Positions 1 through 10,209 of a stretch of 64,000 nucleotides of DNA are shown here, in pieces. The stretch is from the NCBI GenBank assembly GCA_030144725.1, contig JASKMD010000012.1:10463296-10527295 (forward strand), given 5' to 3'. Position 1 is the first letter of the stretch. Every line of letters starts with the position of its first letter. The notes under the pieces were generated by a model, which was not told where the DNA came from, made no database searches, and saw nothing but the letters and a program-made list of their open reading frames with translations. Made by a program: the position numbers and the translations under genes. The DNA comes from Haematococcus lacustris (lineage: Eukaryota; Chlorophyta; Chlorophyceae; Chlamydomonadales; Haematococcaceae).

Positions 1-406
1 TAGGCTCTGTTGACCAGGAGTGTTGATGCAGTGCCTGTCTTGCCTGTTGTACCAGCCGCCTCACCTGGGCCAGGGTCTTGCCCCGAGCCTCGCTGATGGC
101 TTGCATACAGCTCAGCAGTGGCTGGACCTCCCGTAGTCGGCTGTCGTTGAACAGGGGTGCACGTGCGCCATAGGGTTTAGAACCCCCAACCTTGTACTTG
201 CCTGCGCATCGTACCACCATGTTCCACAGCCCTTGCGAGTCAGGTTGTGACAGCATGTGTGGAGCGAGCTGCGTGTTCTGATAGTAAGTCCCTAGTGGCC
301 TGCATCAAGTCCTGCAGCTGGCCTGTTTGCCCTGGAGTATGCGGGCTGCCACCTCTATCTCCCTGTGGGCAGCCTGCGAACCTGCTAGTGTAACTTGGTA
401 TGGGTG

Positions 407-453
<47 letters not shown>

Positions 454-3400
454 GTGGGTATGGGTGTGGGTATGGGTAGGCGTATGGGTATGGGTATGGG
501 TGTGGGTGTGGGTGTGGGTGTGGGCGTGGGTGTGGGTGTGGGTGTGGGTGTGGATGTAGGTGTGGGTGGCCCCCTCCCCGGTGCCATCACACCAGGCCCC
601 CACCAGCACCCAAGGTGGTGATTGCGCTGAGTCTGCAGCAACGCCACGTTTGGCCAACACCATGCGATGATGATGAGGATGATGCGCTCCATCTTATGAT
701 GAGGATGATGAGCACTCCAAAAGTCTGTGTGGCATGCGCCCATGCCGGCTTGCACCGCACCTGTCAGCAGCCCCTGGCACAGCGGGCTGTAGGCCACCAG
801 GGTGGTGCCAGCCTCCCTGCAGGCCTCCAGCACCCCGTTCCGTTCCGGGGCACGGTACAGCAGCGAGTACTGAACCTGCGCTGGCACCAGCGCACCAGGA
901 ACTTATCATGCAGTGCGACCAGTGGTGCGTCAACAGGGGCACTCTTAGAGCCTTTGAGACACTAGCATCACCCAGCAGTGCCCTGGACACAGGCTAAGCT
1001 CCGGTGGCACCCAAGAAACACTGGCCACTTAGGGTGGCGTTGGTTATCACCGGATACAGGTGCCAGCGTGGTACGTTTGTTGGGCATTATATGCCAGCAA
1101 CGCCAAAGCTGCTGACAGCCTTGCTTAGCAGCATAGGCTCCACTGACACAGCAGCCAAAGACAGCAGCAGAAGCAGCAAACACCCACCTGCCACCCCTAC
1201 AGGCTCACCCATACCCACCCTTCCACCCATGCCTATCCCACCTTTCACCACCATTGCTGTCACCTCAACCAGAGTCATCAGACTGAGGTCATCAGGTTGC
1301 CACCCCACACCGGGGTCAGGCCTGGATAGAGTCAGGGCCTGACCTGGTTTGAGGCCAGCGGCACGCCGGACTTGGCAAGGACCTTGGACGCATGGCGTAC
1401 GCGCTGCGCGTTGAAGTTGCTCACCCCTATGGCATCAGCCAGGCCCTGCAGCACCAAGAGGCTGCACACTGAGACAGCGAGGGGTCGGGGTCAGGCCTGG
1501 CAGGGGGTCGGGCTGGTTGCCTACACAGGCGCCTGAGTGGGCCACCGTGCGACAGATAAGGAGTGAGGGGTGCAGGTGGACCGCACACCACACTGGGTAG
1601 AGCAGACAGTGCTCAGCTGACTGCTAATGCTCAGCTGAGTGATACAGTCTGAATGGGCAGGCAGATCCAACCATGCTGATCCAACCATGCTGATCCAACC
1701 ATGCAGATCCAAGCATGCTGTGCTGCCACACCGCAACCCCAGCTGGGCACTGGGAAAGACCTGTGGGTGAGGCACAAGGGACAGGGGACCCGCCCATAGG
1801 GGACACAAGGCAGGGCCAGAAGGGGTGGGGTGGCCTGACCACCGCACATCCACTCTTCTTCACTCCTCTTCTCTCCACTCCTCCTCCTCTCTGCTCCTCC
1901 TCCCCACTCTTCTCTACTCTTCTCTACTCCTCCTCTCTACTCTGCCTCTCTACTCCTCCTCTCTACTCTGCCTCTCTACTCCTCCTTCACTGTATGCCTG
2001 ACTACTGTATTCCTGTCTACTCCTGGCTGATGCCTTGGGGTCCTGTTGAGGGCCTTGGCGTGTGACACCAGCATTGCTGCCATGCTGTGTGCCTTGCTGC
2101 CTGCGCACGCTCACCGTGTTCTTCACACTGGCCAGGCCTTCCAGGTACGCGTCATTGCTGAAGGTGTTGAAGAAGAACCCGGGCCTGCAGGTGTGCGCCG
2201 AGATGGCTGTGTGAGATGGCTGTGTGAGATGGCTGTGTGAGATGGCTGTGTGCGATGGCTGTGTGCGATGGCTGTGTGCGATGGCTGTGTGCGATGGCTG
2301 TGTGAGATGGCTGTGTGAGATGGCTGTGTGAGATGGCTGTGTGAGATGGCTGCATGAGATGGCTGTGTGAGATGTGAAAGCAGTGGCGCACTTGGGTCGT
2401 CAGCATGCTGGCACCTGCAGCACGCCCCGCCTCCTAGGCAGCCTGTCAATACTGGAACTATACATCACACTATAGTCCACTACACATTCTTCACTGCTTT
2501 AAGAGTGGAACATTACTGTACTGTACTGCACTATACTGTGCTATGAAACTGGCAGCAACTGGTGCCTTCACATGCTGCTGCCGCCGCTGCCGCCGCTGCC
2601 GCCGCTGCCGCCGCTGCCGCTGCTGCCGCCGCTGCTGGCGCTGCCGCCGCTGCTGGCGCTGCCGCCGCTGCTAGCGCTGCCGCCGCTGCTGCCACTGACG
2701 GCCCTGCAGCGTACCAATGCTGCATGTACAGGGACATCTTGGCCATGCCCAGTCGCTCCAGAGAGGCCTTGGCAGCCGTGGGCACCGACCCAGCTGTCAG
2801 GCGCCAGGGCAATGGCGCAAACTTGGTGGCAATCTGCAGGAGCAGAAACGTGCCTGCCTGATCAGGAAGTTGCCTAGTCTACGAGCTGCCTGACCAGGCA
2901 ACCTCATCTCTTGCGAGCAGGATAAAGGTGGGCCTGAATTCCCCTCCATGCTGACACCCAACACACTACCTTGCCATGGCATAGGTGGTAATGAGGTGCA
3001 CGCCATAAGCAGGGTCTGACTGACCCACCTGAACTGTGCTGCTTGTTCCAGACTCCCTCATGAACTCGCCTGCAGCAGGCCAGGAAGCAAGTGAGCAAGG
3101 AAGCCAGCAGTTGGCAAGGGCAGCAGACAGGAAAGCAGTCAGGCAGGAAAGCAGGCAGTCAGGCATACACATGACGTCAGTCTGCCCAGTCTGCAGGTCA
3201 GGGCCTATTTCTTGACCTACAGCACAGCCTGCACGACACCAGCAGGTGGGCAGGATGCAGGCTGTCAGGCATACACATGATGTTGGTCAGGCGAGTCTGC
3301 ATGTGTATAGCTGGTTGTTAGTTGGCCTAGAGGTACAGCCTGTGGGACTGAGCCTCCCAGCCACTGACCCAGGAAGTTCTCTGAGTCCCCAAACCCATAC

Positions 3401-5246
3401 ACCTGCAGTACGCAGCACAAGAAGCAAGTGATGATCACAACATTAGCACATGTCATTCACGACCTGGGACATGGGCCAGGTCAACGCAGTGCACAGCATG
3501 AGCCGGCATGTTTGATGCTCAACGGAGGAGCAACCTCCTCTGCATCCAGTAAACATTATGGGGCCACCAGTTGCAACACAAGCACTCACTGACCACACTC
3601 GACACTGGTGTCACATAAGAGGGCTGGTGGAAGGGTGGCAAGGGCATGCCCCGAGGCTAACCTCATCCCAGACTGTAGGCCCCAATGATGGCGAGGGCGT
3701 CGTCTTTCTTTCTTTTTTCCTTTCTTTCTTCCCATCACACAAAGGGTTCATGATTGCAGGCTCAGCTGAGTGCTGCCAACACGCTTACAGGCCAACACGG
3801 CTCAGTGCAGAGCACAGCATGAGCCAGCATGTAGGGCTTAGCAGAGGATCAACCTTCACTGGTAGCAACATGAGTAGACTTTGGTTAGGGGTGGACTGGG
3901 AAGCACATGGCAACAGGAAGAGACAGGCAGTCGGACAAGCCGCCAGCAACCCCATGAGGTCCAGCGGCATGTCGCCCTCAGCGCAGCCCTGATGGCCTGC
4001 TCTGCCCTCATGGCTGTCCCCGCCCCCTGGCTAACACTCCCGCCCCCTAGCTGGCTCGCCCCGCCCCCTGGCCTAGGCTGCCTGGCTCCCATTGTGAAAC
4101 AAGGAACCCTGTCAGTCTAGGAATGCAGGAGGGCTGCTTGCTGACTGGCTGGCTGGCTGCTTGCTTGCTTGCTGCTTGCTTGCTGCTTGCTTGCTTAGTT
4201 GACAATGCTGGCGGCTGGCTGCTGGCTGGTCTTGTTTGCCAGCGCCAGCCAGCCGCCTAGCTGGGTGGACCATAGGAGGTGTGAGAGGGAGTGAGATGGG
4301 TGTTACCACACCTCTGCTGTGTCGATGAAGGTTAGGCCCGCCTCAAGCAGCGCCTGCTAGCAGACAAGACCAACAGACAAGAGCAACAGACAGGTGGATG
4401 TGAGCGCTGACCTTCTCTTGACTCTTTTAAACACAGCTGCCAGAGAGAGTACTGGGAAGTGACTGGGAAGTGTACTGGGAAGTGACACTGGAAATGACAG
4501 AGGAAGGCGCATGCCACTGTAACTGTTGCCAATGTAACTGTAGCCAATGTAACTGTTGCCTATGTCAGTCACGACAGTTCGGATTACAGATATAACAGCC
4601 CCTACCCGTTAGTAGGGGATTGATGTGCTGCGTTGGGTACATAACTGGCACAGGAAGGTGGCTGGTGGCTGACGCAGGTGGTTGTGGTGGTTGTGGTAGT
4701 GAGGCCTGTTTGATTGGTTGGCCTTGCACCTTTGGCTGGAACCTCATGGTTTCCCTGTGATGTGGTCAAGTACTGTGTGCAAGGCAGGGGCCAACGGACC
4801 TTGTAGGCCTGCCGGCTCTCCTCCTTACCATACTCCCGCCCGTAGCCCCAGTACCTGCAGCGACCATGCAGCAGCTGTTGTGCGGTCAACTCGCAACATG
4901 AATGAAAATCCAGTGGCTGTCGGCCATCGCGGCCATTCTCACCCAGAGCGATCGCCCCAGCTCCACGCACCGACCCCCATCACAGGCACCTACGTTTCAC
5001 ATAGCAGCAGCGCAAGGCTCCGCACAAATGTTCGGTCGGGCGCAAGAGCTGAGCGTGACCCACGCGCAACCCCGATTTGCCCAGCTCCATCATGTCCTGC
5101 GCCTGAACAAGCGACGTGCCGGAAGCTGCGCAGGTCCTGACGCGGTGCGGTCGAGAGATGTGTACCACAGGACTACAAGGGGGGGCCCGTGTGCCGTGCA
5201 GCTGTTTGCCTTGAGCACCCATCGCAGTGTAGTGCAAGTGCGTCAT
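1..5246 (-). CDS. Aldo/keto reductase, plastid type (3' end off the window)
   Basis: NADPH-dependent carbonyl reductase of the aldo/keto reductase superfamily, TIM-barrel fold. Eleven exons join in phase: 5064-5246, 4943-4989, 4800-4854, 4312-4353, 3369-3402, 3029-3069, 2715-2833, 2115-2184, 1344-1445, 761-875, 65-201; the donor at 64 leads off the left edge. The product starts with an acid-poor, Arg/Ser/Ala-rich stretch (possible plastid transit peptide), then [86 protein letters not shown]. The catalytic tetrad is complete: Asp in IDTAE, Tyr in VYG, Lys in ATKF, His in QHW. The motif order matches plant chloroplast reductases of the At1g06690 type (from memory). ATG 5246 was chosen as the first in-frame start upstream of the conserved core; an in-frame ATG at 5222 is the alternative. 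Introns carry several simple repeats. About 305 residues are visible; the substrate cannot be told. Confidence 0.9.
396..566. repeat. (GGGTRT)n minisatellite in reductase intron
   Basis: Tandem hexamers GGGTAT/GGGTGT in the intron between exons 761-875 and 65-201. The period of 6 keeps frames open on both strands; none of them is likely to be coding. Confidence 0.9.
2200..2377. repeat. 12-bp tandem repeat (GATGGCTGTGTG-type)
   Basis: About 14 units of GATGGCTGTGTG/C with A or C variants, in the intron just upstream of reductase exon 2115-2184. Confidence 0.85.
2572..2698. repeat. GC-rich trinucleotide (CTGCCG-type) repeat
   Basis: CTG/CCG triplet tract that reads as poly-Ala or poly-Leu/Pro in several frames. 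It lies in the intron after the donor at 2714 (exon end ...CATTG), so it is not part of the reductase. Confidence 0.85.
3690..3735. repeat. Short TTTC-rich tract with a flank shared with 19123-19140
   Basis: GGCGAGGGCGTCGTC followed by CTTTCTTTC; the same flank (GGCGAGGGCGTAGTC) precedes the long (TTTC)n tract at 19140. This suggests two copies of one element read from the minus strand with a GAAA-type tail. It sits in a reductase intron. Confidence 0.5.
4430..4618 (+). mobile_element. Short Fanzor-family deletion derivative in a reductase intron
   Basis: Holds both ends of the family with almost nothing between: a 5' part with repeated ACTGGGAAGTGAC and AACTGTTGCCAATGTAAC (compare 7515-7590), then directly the 3' hairpin CCCCTACCCGTTAGTAGGGG at 4599-4618 (compare 9333-9354 and 21119-21138). 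It lies between reductase exons 4800-4854 and 4312-4353. A MITE-like internal deletion is the simplest reading. Confidence 0.6.
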
Positions 5247-5603
5247 CGCGGAGGTCCGAAGATGAGCTCAATGCTGACCGAGCAGGGTGAGCCATCATTG
5301 GGAGTGGTCTTTAAAGGGCTCAAAAACACAGGCCTGCACCCTTGCAAATCATCCTGTCAGCAGTAAGTAGGCAGGGATGGGGACAGGGGGCTAGGGGGGT
5401 GGGGTGGGTGTGTGTGTGGGTGGGGGGGGGATGGCTGGCTGACTGGGTACAAAAATCGCAGGTGAAGACAGACGGTGCCGGGCAGCAGGAGCCCAGCTGC
5501 AGGAGCTAATGCTGCTGAAGAAGCTTCTAGCCCCCCTGGTGTGCCTGCAGCCAGGGCTGGTGAACCGCGCTGCCTAAGACAGGGGCACCACCTGATTGCC
5601 AGC
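5247..5603. other. Upstream flank of the reductase; start of an interrupted repeat
   Basis: No gene seen. Contains a G-rich GGTG tract (about 5395-5430). From about 5571 a repeat begins (TGCCTAAGACAGGGGCACC...GATTGCCAGCACTG) that is cut by the hAT element starting at 5612 and resumes at about 7456. Confidence 0.6.
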
Positions 5604-5654
5604 ACTGAGATCAGTGATGCGGCATTACAAAGTTACAAAGTTACTTACTTACTT

Positions 5655-5722
5655 ACGCCGTGTAATTACATGTAATTTACATGTAATTACATGTAAATTA
5701 CATGTAATTACAGGGAATTACA
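5655..5722. repeat. Subterminal TGTAATTACA palindromes, left end of hAT element
   Basis: Tandem overlapping copies of the perfect 10-bp palindrome TGTAATTACA. Preceded by ACAAAGTTACAAAGTTAC, which also occurs near the right end (about 7372-7389) in direct orientation. Confidence 0.8.
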
Positions 5723-5825
5723 ACCAGCTTTTCTCGTCACTGGCTCGTTTTCTTCAGCCGACATTGTGAGACTTAAGAGGGTTATCTTTAGACAACCTCT
5801 AATGACACTCAGAACCTCGATATAC

Positions 5826-5956
5826 GGACATGCCGACCCTCTACAGGGTCCTACCAATACTGACCTTGTGCAGGGTCCTACAGACCCTGTGCAGGGTCCT
5901 ACTGACCCTGTGGAGGGTCCTACCGACCCGGTGCAGGGTCCTACCGACCCTCTACA
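5826..5956. repeat. Tandem ACCCTGTGCAGGGTCCTAC units
   Basis: Six to seven copies of an 18-19 bp unit whose core ACCCTGT..ACAGGGT is the half-palindrome that also forms the ends of the elements at 28385, 51816, 51962 and 62218. Here it is internal to the hAT-like element. Confidence 0.85.
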
Positions 5957-6101
5957 ACGGGGCACAAGTCACCTACACAAGTCAACACTAGTCATTTATC
6001 ACACAACACCACACCACAACACCAAGTGACCACAACACCAAGTCAACACAACACCAAGTCGACACAAATCAACATCACACCACACCACACCACACTAGGC
6101 T

Positions 6102-6193
6102 AGGGCTGGGCTGGGCTGGGCTGGGCTGGGCTGGGCTGGGCTGGGCTGGGCTGGGCTGGGCTGGGCTGGGCTGGGCTGGGCTGGGCTGGGCTG
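6102..6193. repeat. (GGGCT)n microsatellite
   Basis: Pentamer tract inside the hAT-like element, 3' of its last recognisable transposase exon. The same pentamer recurs at 53321-53925 and 63880-64000. Confidence 0.9.
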
Positions 6194-6383
6194 CAATGCA
6201 CACATACACATGCACACATATACATGCACACATACACAATGTCAAGTCCCTACCCAAGGCCATGGTCCCCGTCCCCTCCCCTCCTTTCCCTCCCTCCCTT
6301 CCCTCCCTCCCTTGCTTCTCACATCTCTATCCTAACCCTTCCTACCACTCTAGCCCTAGCCCTTGCCCGCCCTAGCCACTTAC

Positions 6384-7271
6384 CAGGTTGTGCTTCTCAA
6401 GGATCTGGGTGATCTTGGCCAGCATGAAGTCAGATGTAACACTGTGGTCCTGGGTCAAGACAACGTCCAGGAATACTGACGACCCTCCAGGCAGAGCAGC
6501 ACAGAAGCCAAGGAGATGCTCTGATCCTTGCGTCCTTGACCACCCATCATGGTCACGAGAGGGGACAGGCATTGCAGGCACCCAGGTAGCCAAGAAAGTC
6601 TTGAACATTGGGTTGTCCACGATGTTGAAGGGGAGGTTGCAGTCTACAATCAGTTTCACCAGGTCCTTGGCAAAGCGTCCTTTGTCCTCCACGACACCAC
6701 TTCCTGTCAAATGCATAAACACAAAACATAATAGTGGAGTACTGGACCCTTCTATTGCACCCTTCTATTGCACCCTGTTGCACCCTCCTAACACATCCTG
6801 GTCCACAGGTAATGGTTACCTGCGCGAGCTGTCGACTTGCTGTTCGGGGTGGTCCCAGCGTCTTGCTGCAGCTCGGCGACCTCCTTGTTTTCTTGCTTGT
6901 ACTCTTCAATGGCTGCCGCGATTTCAGAGAAGGTCTTGGCGATGTTCATTGCCTGCGTGCTGGCTAGGAACTTGCTGCATCGCAAGAGATGTCTCTTGAG
7001 ACGGTCCTTGTTACTGCCCGCCAAGTTATCCTGGCAGTGATTGCACATATAGCGCAGAACGAAGTTAACAGCGCCGTCAGTCTCGTCGGGGTCGCTCGTC
7101 GGTGCTGTGACGGCCGTCAGCTGTTCCATCACCCAAGCCGACTTTGTGCTGAGTCTTGTGCTTCTTCAAGGACGAGCCTCCGAGTCCATTGGGCAATAGG
7201 GGCGGAGGAAGCGATGTGCCTCTCAGCCCCGAGGCCATACGCCTTTTAGCGTGTTGTGGAGCCTCCGACAT
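6384..7271 (-). pseudogene. hAT/DUF659 transposase, 5' exons only
   Basis: ATG at 7271 opens a basic N-terminus. A second frame (about 7160-6820) holds a BED-type zinc finger: CNHC, then NKDRLKRHLLRC with the H-x3-C pair, followed by a Glu/Lys-rich helix. Donor at 6819 (GCGCAG|gtaacc) and acceptor at 6704 join in phase to exon 6384-6703 with DLVKLIVDCNLPFNIVDNPMF, typical of DUF659/hAT-like transposases, ending at a perfect donor (gtaagt, 6383). No downstream exon exists before the element's left end at 5612: the catalytic and dimerisation parts are gone. The ATG frame and the zinc-finger frame differ by one base near 7130-7165, so there is a frameshift or an unseen small intron. Nuclear DNA-binding role expected. 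Confidence 0.7.
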
Positions 7272-7302
7272 GTTGGGACGACAGCCGGCGGCCTGCTGCG
7301 CG

Positions 7303-7440
7303 AGTCTGTAATTACGTAATTACACGACTGGATGTAATTACACGATTTCCCTGCGGACAACCATGTAATTACAAAGTTACAAAGTTACAGAATTACGCGT
7401 GTAATTACATGTAATTACGTAAAAATACATGTAATTCTGC
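7303..7440. repeat. Subterminal TGTAATTACA palindromes, right end of hAT element
   Basis: Several GTAATTACA/TGTAATTAC copies plus ACAAAGTTACAAAGTTAC, mirroring the left subterminal zone. Typical of transposase-binding clusters (inference). Confidence 0.75.
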
Positions 7441-7598
7441 ATCACAGTCTGAGATTGGCTGCATTGCAACCAAGGCACTGTCAAGACCTTGGGCTGAAGA
7501 GGGGGGCCTGTAACTGAGCCAGTCAATGTAATTGTTGCCAATGTAACAGTTGCCAATGTAACAGTTGCCAATGTAACTGTTGCCATTTTCTGTCGCGA

Positions 7599-9181
7599 GT
7601 GAGAGTCGTGAGAGTGGACAGAGTCGCGAAGTGCCGTCTACTACAGAGCGCGATAAAGGGCAAGAAGCGCAAGGGCGCGGATGGGCCCAAACAGCCCAAT
7701 CCCAAGGTCCCCAAGCCAAAGCGCAAGGGACAGCCTGACACAGTGGGCTGGATAGGCCCCGTCTCGCCACAAGGGAAGGCGCTTAAGGAGAGACTGAAGG
7801 AGCGGGCCAACTCGAGGACCCAGTCCGTCAAGTGCTACCTGAAAGGCTTCATCAGGTGGGTTGCTTCATCCGCAGCCGCAGCCGCAGCCGCAGCCGCAGC
7901 CCCTCTGGCAGCAGCCCAGCAGCAGGCCCCTCAGGCAGCAGCCCAGCAGCTGAAGACCCTTCTGACAGCAGCAACAACAACAACAAGCGCCAACCAGCTG
8001 ACATAGGTAGCGGCCTGGCTGACGAGCAAGTGTTCCTGTTTGATCCAGCCACTCAGATGGGCATGGGGCTGGACCCTGGTGCCATCCAGGCAGTCAGCGC
8101 AACTTCAAGGGTGTGGCGTGCGGATGGCTGCTTGCAAGGCTTCTACAACAGCAAGCTGACCAGGAGCCAGGTGCAGCATGACAGCGGCCTGATCCAGGCT
8201 CGCCTCAACTCTCAGCGGTGGAATGAAAACATCAAGCTCGAGCTTCAGCACCTGGCAGCAGCCACCCCTGCAGGCACCTCCCTGGTGGCCATCCAACGGC
8301 ATGTGGCCGTCACCCTGGCCACTTGGGATGCAGTATGGGGGGAGTACCTGCATCCCAAGTGGGCTGAGCAGAAGATGAGGCTGCACGGCGCGCAGGAGAA
8401 GGTCCTGGAGCGCTACTTCAAAAAGGTGGTAGTGCCAAGGGTAGGGGGGGAGGGGCAGGACCATAGGCTGATGACTGCCCTACATGTGACCCGCTAGATG
8501 CCCACGTCTCCAATCCATGTAAGGATGTCATGCGCATTGTGTGCCTTGTGTGCCATACAGTTGGAGGAGGAGGCAGCCAGCGTGTCCGAGCAGCAGTGGG
8601 GGACCCGCAAGCAGCTGGTGGTTTTCTTTGGCAACGCGGGCATTGGCACCCGGGGTGGGTGGGGGGCCAAGGCCGTGCTGCAGGCCTGCCGCAAGGTGGT
8701 GGAGAGGCCCAACAGCGCCAAGCCAACAGACAGGGTGCCAGGCAAGGTGGTGATGGTGGATGAGTTCTGCACCAGCAGGGTCAGCTCAATCACGAACAGC
8801 CCCCAGCCCTGTGAGGAGGAGCTGGACCGCAGCAAGCCCACCAGGCCTCAAGGCTGGAAGCCCAAGCCAGGTCAGGTGCAGGACCGCTTGTTGCGGTCAG
8901 CCTGGAGCCAGCGGTTTGAGGCGCCAGTGCGGGGGCTCATGTGGTGCCCTTGGCTGACCCAGGCCATCCCTGGGGACCTTGGCAAATGGGTGGACAGGGA
9001 CTGCAACGCAGCCCTCAACCTCCAGCGGGCAGGGGAGAGCAAGTGGCGCCCACTGGAGCTGTGGTGGTGGCCACACCGAGGAAGGCTTCCTGCCCAGGGC
9101 AAGGAGTACCCAGCATTGGGCTTCAAGAAGCTGCGGGAAAGAGCACCCAAGGCCCTAGCCCAGCAGCCTGTAGCACAGTAG
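7599..9181 (+). CDS. Fanzor: TnpB-like RuvC nuclease (5' end unclear)
   Basis: Eukaryotic relative of TnpB, an RNA-guided DNA nuclease family. Exons: about 7599-7855, 7969-8425, 8561-9181 (phases agree). The first exon is Lys/Arg-rich and has no in-frame ATG after the preceding stop, so the N-terminus is truncated or lies in an unseen exon. Visible motifs: RuvC-I Asp in MGLDPGAIQAVSA; the family stretch SQRWNENIKLEL with ATWDAVWGEYL; FFGNAGIGTRGGWGAK; RuvC-II Glu in VVMVDEFCTSRVSS; a Cys-poor zinc-finger region (QPCEEEL, RGLMWCP); RuvC-III Asp in WVDRDCNAALNLQ; then RPLELWWWP and the family tail LGFKKLRERAPKA. All three acidic residues are present. About 440 residues, shorter than the 600-700 I recall for algal Fanzors. 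The intron 7856-7968 could instead be a frameshift in the Ala/Ser-Arg repeat. Confidence 0.8.
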
Positions 9182-9332
9182 CATGTCCACTAGGCAATGC
9201 AGAAGCTGTTGCTTTCATCAGAGCATGTGTTTCATGCCAACATAGATTGCCCGGCCTTCGGGTTGGGGTAGTGGATTAGGTATTGGTGCCGGATGCTTGC
9301 TGCATGCAAACAGACCGGTACAGATAACGCAG

Positions 9333-9354
9333 CCCCTGCCCATAACAGTAGGGG
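9333..9354 (+). other. 3' terminal hairpin of the Fanzor element
   Basis: 7-bp stem CCCCTGC/GTAGGGG (one G-T pair) with an 8-nt loop, preceded by ...ACGCAG. Equivalent perfect hairpins CCCCTACCCGTTAGTAGGGG occur at 4599-4618 and 21119-21138 after related flanks. It may mark the element end or belong to a guide RNA 3' part; the sequence cannot tell which. Confidence 0.6.
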
Positions 9355-10209
9355 AAACATGCGGCTGGTGAACCGCCCAGAGCAGAGCAGAGCAGAGTGG
9401 AGCAGGGCAGAGCAGAGCAGTGTGGAGCAGGGTGGGGCACTGATGGCTGGTGAGTGGCATGAAAGGGCCTATGTTCAAGCGGTCTACGGTGTGCCATCCA
9501 AACCCCAATCTTCGCCGGATACGAACAGCGACAGTGTGGGAGGGTGTCGAGGGAGGGGAAGGTAGAAGAAAGGGCGTGATTGGCGCGGCCATTGCGAAAG
9601 CCCCCTCACCTGCAACGCAACTCCCGTCGTGTCGCAGTGGTCAACCGCCCTAACCACCAGGTTCTAGGAGCCCACGAGGCGGGCCATGAGCACGGTGTCA
9701 GACGCACGCTTGGACACTAGGCCATCGCGCACTCAGACATTGACACAGCACATCAGGCATAAATTGCATTAGGCGCTGAGCCGCGGTCAGGGGCAAACTT
9801 CCGCAACAGTCAGGTGCTTCCGCAACAGTCAGGTGCAGCTCAGGTGGGCACAGGCCTGCTGTTGCATGCGCAGCATCGGCAGCACCCGCGCATTTCTTGG
9901 TGGGCGCGATGGGAGACGCGTGACAGCGGAGGTTATTCACGATGCTCGTAGGCCCGCAGCAACTCTGGGCACTGCCATCATGGACGCGTGCTTGGGCTCC
10001 TACTTCCCTCCTTTCGGCACCGAAACTCCCGGCAGCTCTATGGATTCAGTCGCGCACGCTGCGTTGCGCAAGGCACATCAGGACAGGAAATCGGGGCTGG
10101 TGGGTGCGACGCCAGCCAACCACTTCCATCGATTGCCCTCGCCGGCTCGTTAAGATACGGCTCACGACCCGTTTCGCTGTGGGTGCAGAGCGCGCCAGTG
10201 TACAGCAGC
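9355..10209. other. Intergenic, upstream of the kinase
   Basis: Short AGAGCAG repeats at about 9375-9430; otherwise nothing recognised. The kinase promoter should lie here, but no clear core element could be picked. Confidence 0.5.

Larger units (their letters stand above)
5612..7447 (-). mobile_element. hAT-like element with TIRs and 8-bp target duplication
   Basis: Left end CAGTGATGCGGCATTACA and right end (reverse complement) CTGTGATGCAGAATTACA match at 15 of 18 positions without gaps. Flanks ACTGAGAT (5604-5611) and TCTGAGAT (7448-7455) agree at 7 of 8 bases, the 8-bp duplication size known for hAT elements. The host repeat halves on either side (to 5607 and from about 7461) are nearly contiguous in a related copy at 13371-13435, an approximate empty site. 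Inside are the 5' two exons of a BED/DUF659 transposase on the minus strand, a tandem ACCCTGTGCAGGGT array and an (AGCCC)n-type tract. The transposase 3' half is missing, so this copy is not autonomous. Confidence 0.8.
7515..9354 (+). mobile_element. Fanzor-carrying element
   Basis: Begins near tandem TGTTGCCAATGTAAC units (7527-7586), carries the nuclease gene, and ends at the hairpin 9333-9354. The same 5' and 3' sequence types are found fused at 4430-4618 and near 20880-21138, which is the basis for the borders. No TIR or target duplication was identified, so the exact ends are approximate. Confidence 0.6.

Noticed and set aside
4430..4618. Helitron 3' end (hairpin near the terminus)
   Set aside because: No CTRR-type terminus in a fixed position after the hairpin, and the flanks match Fanzor copies instead.
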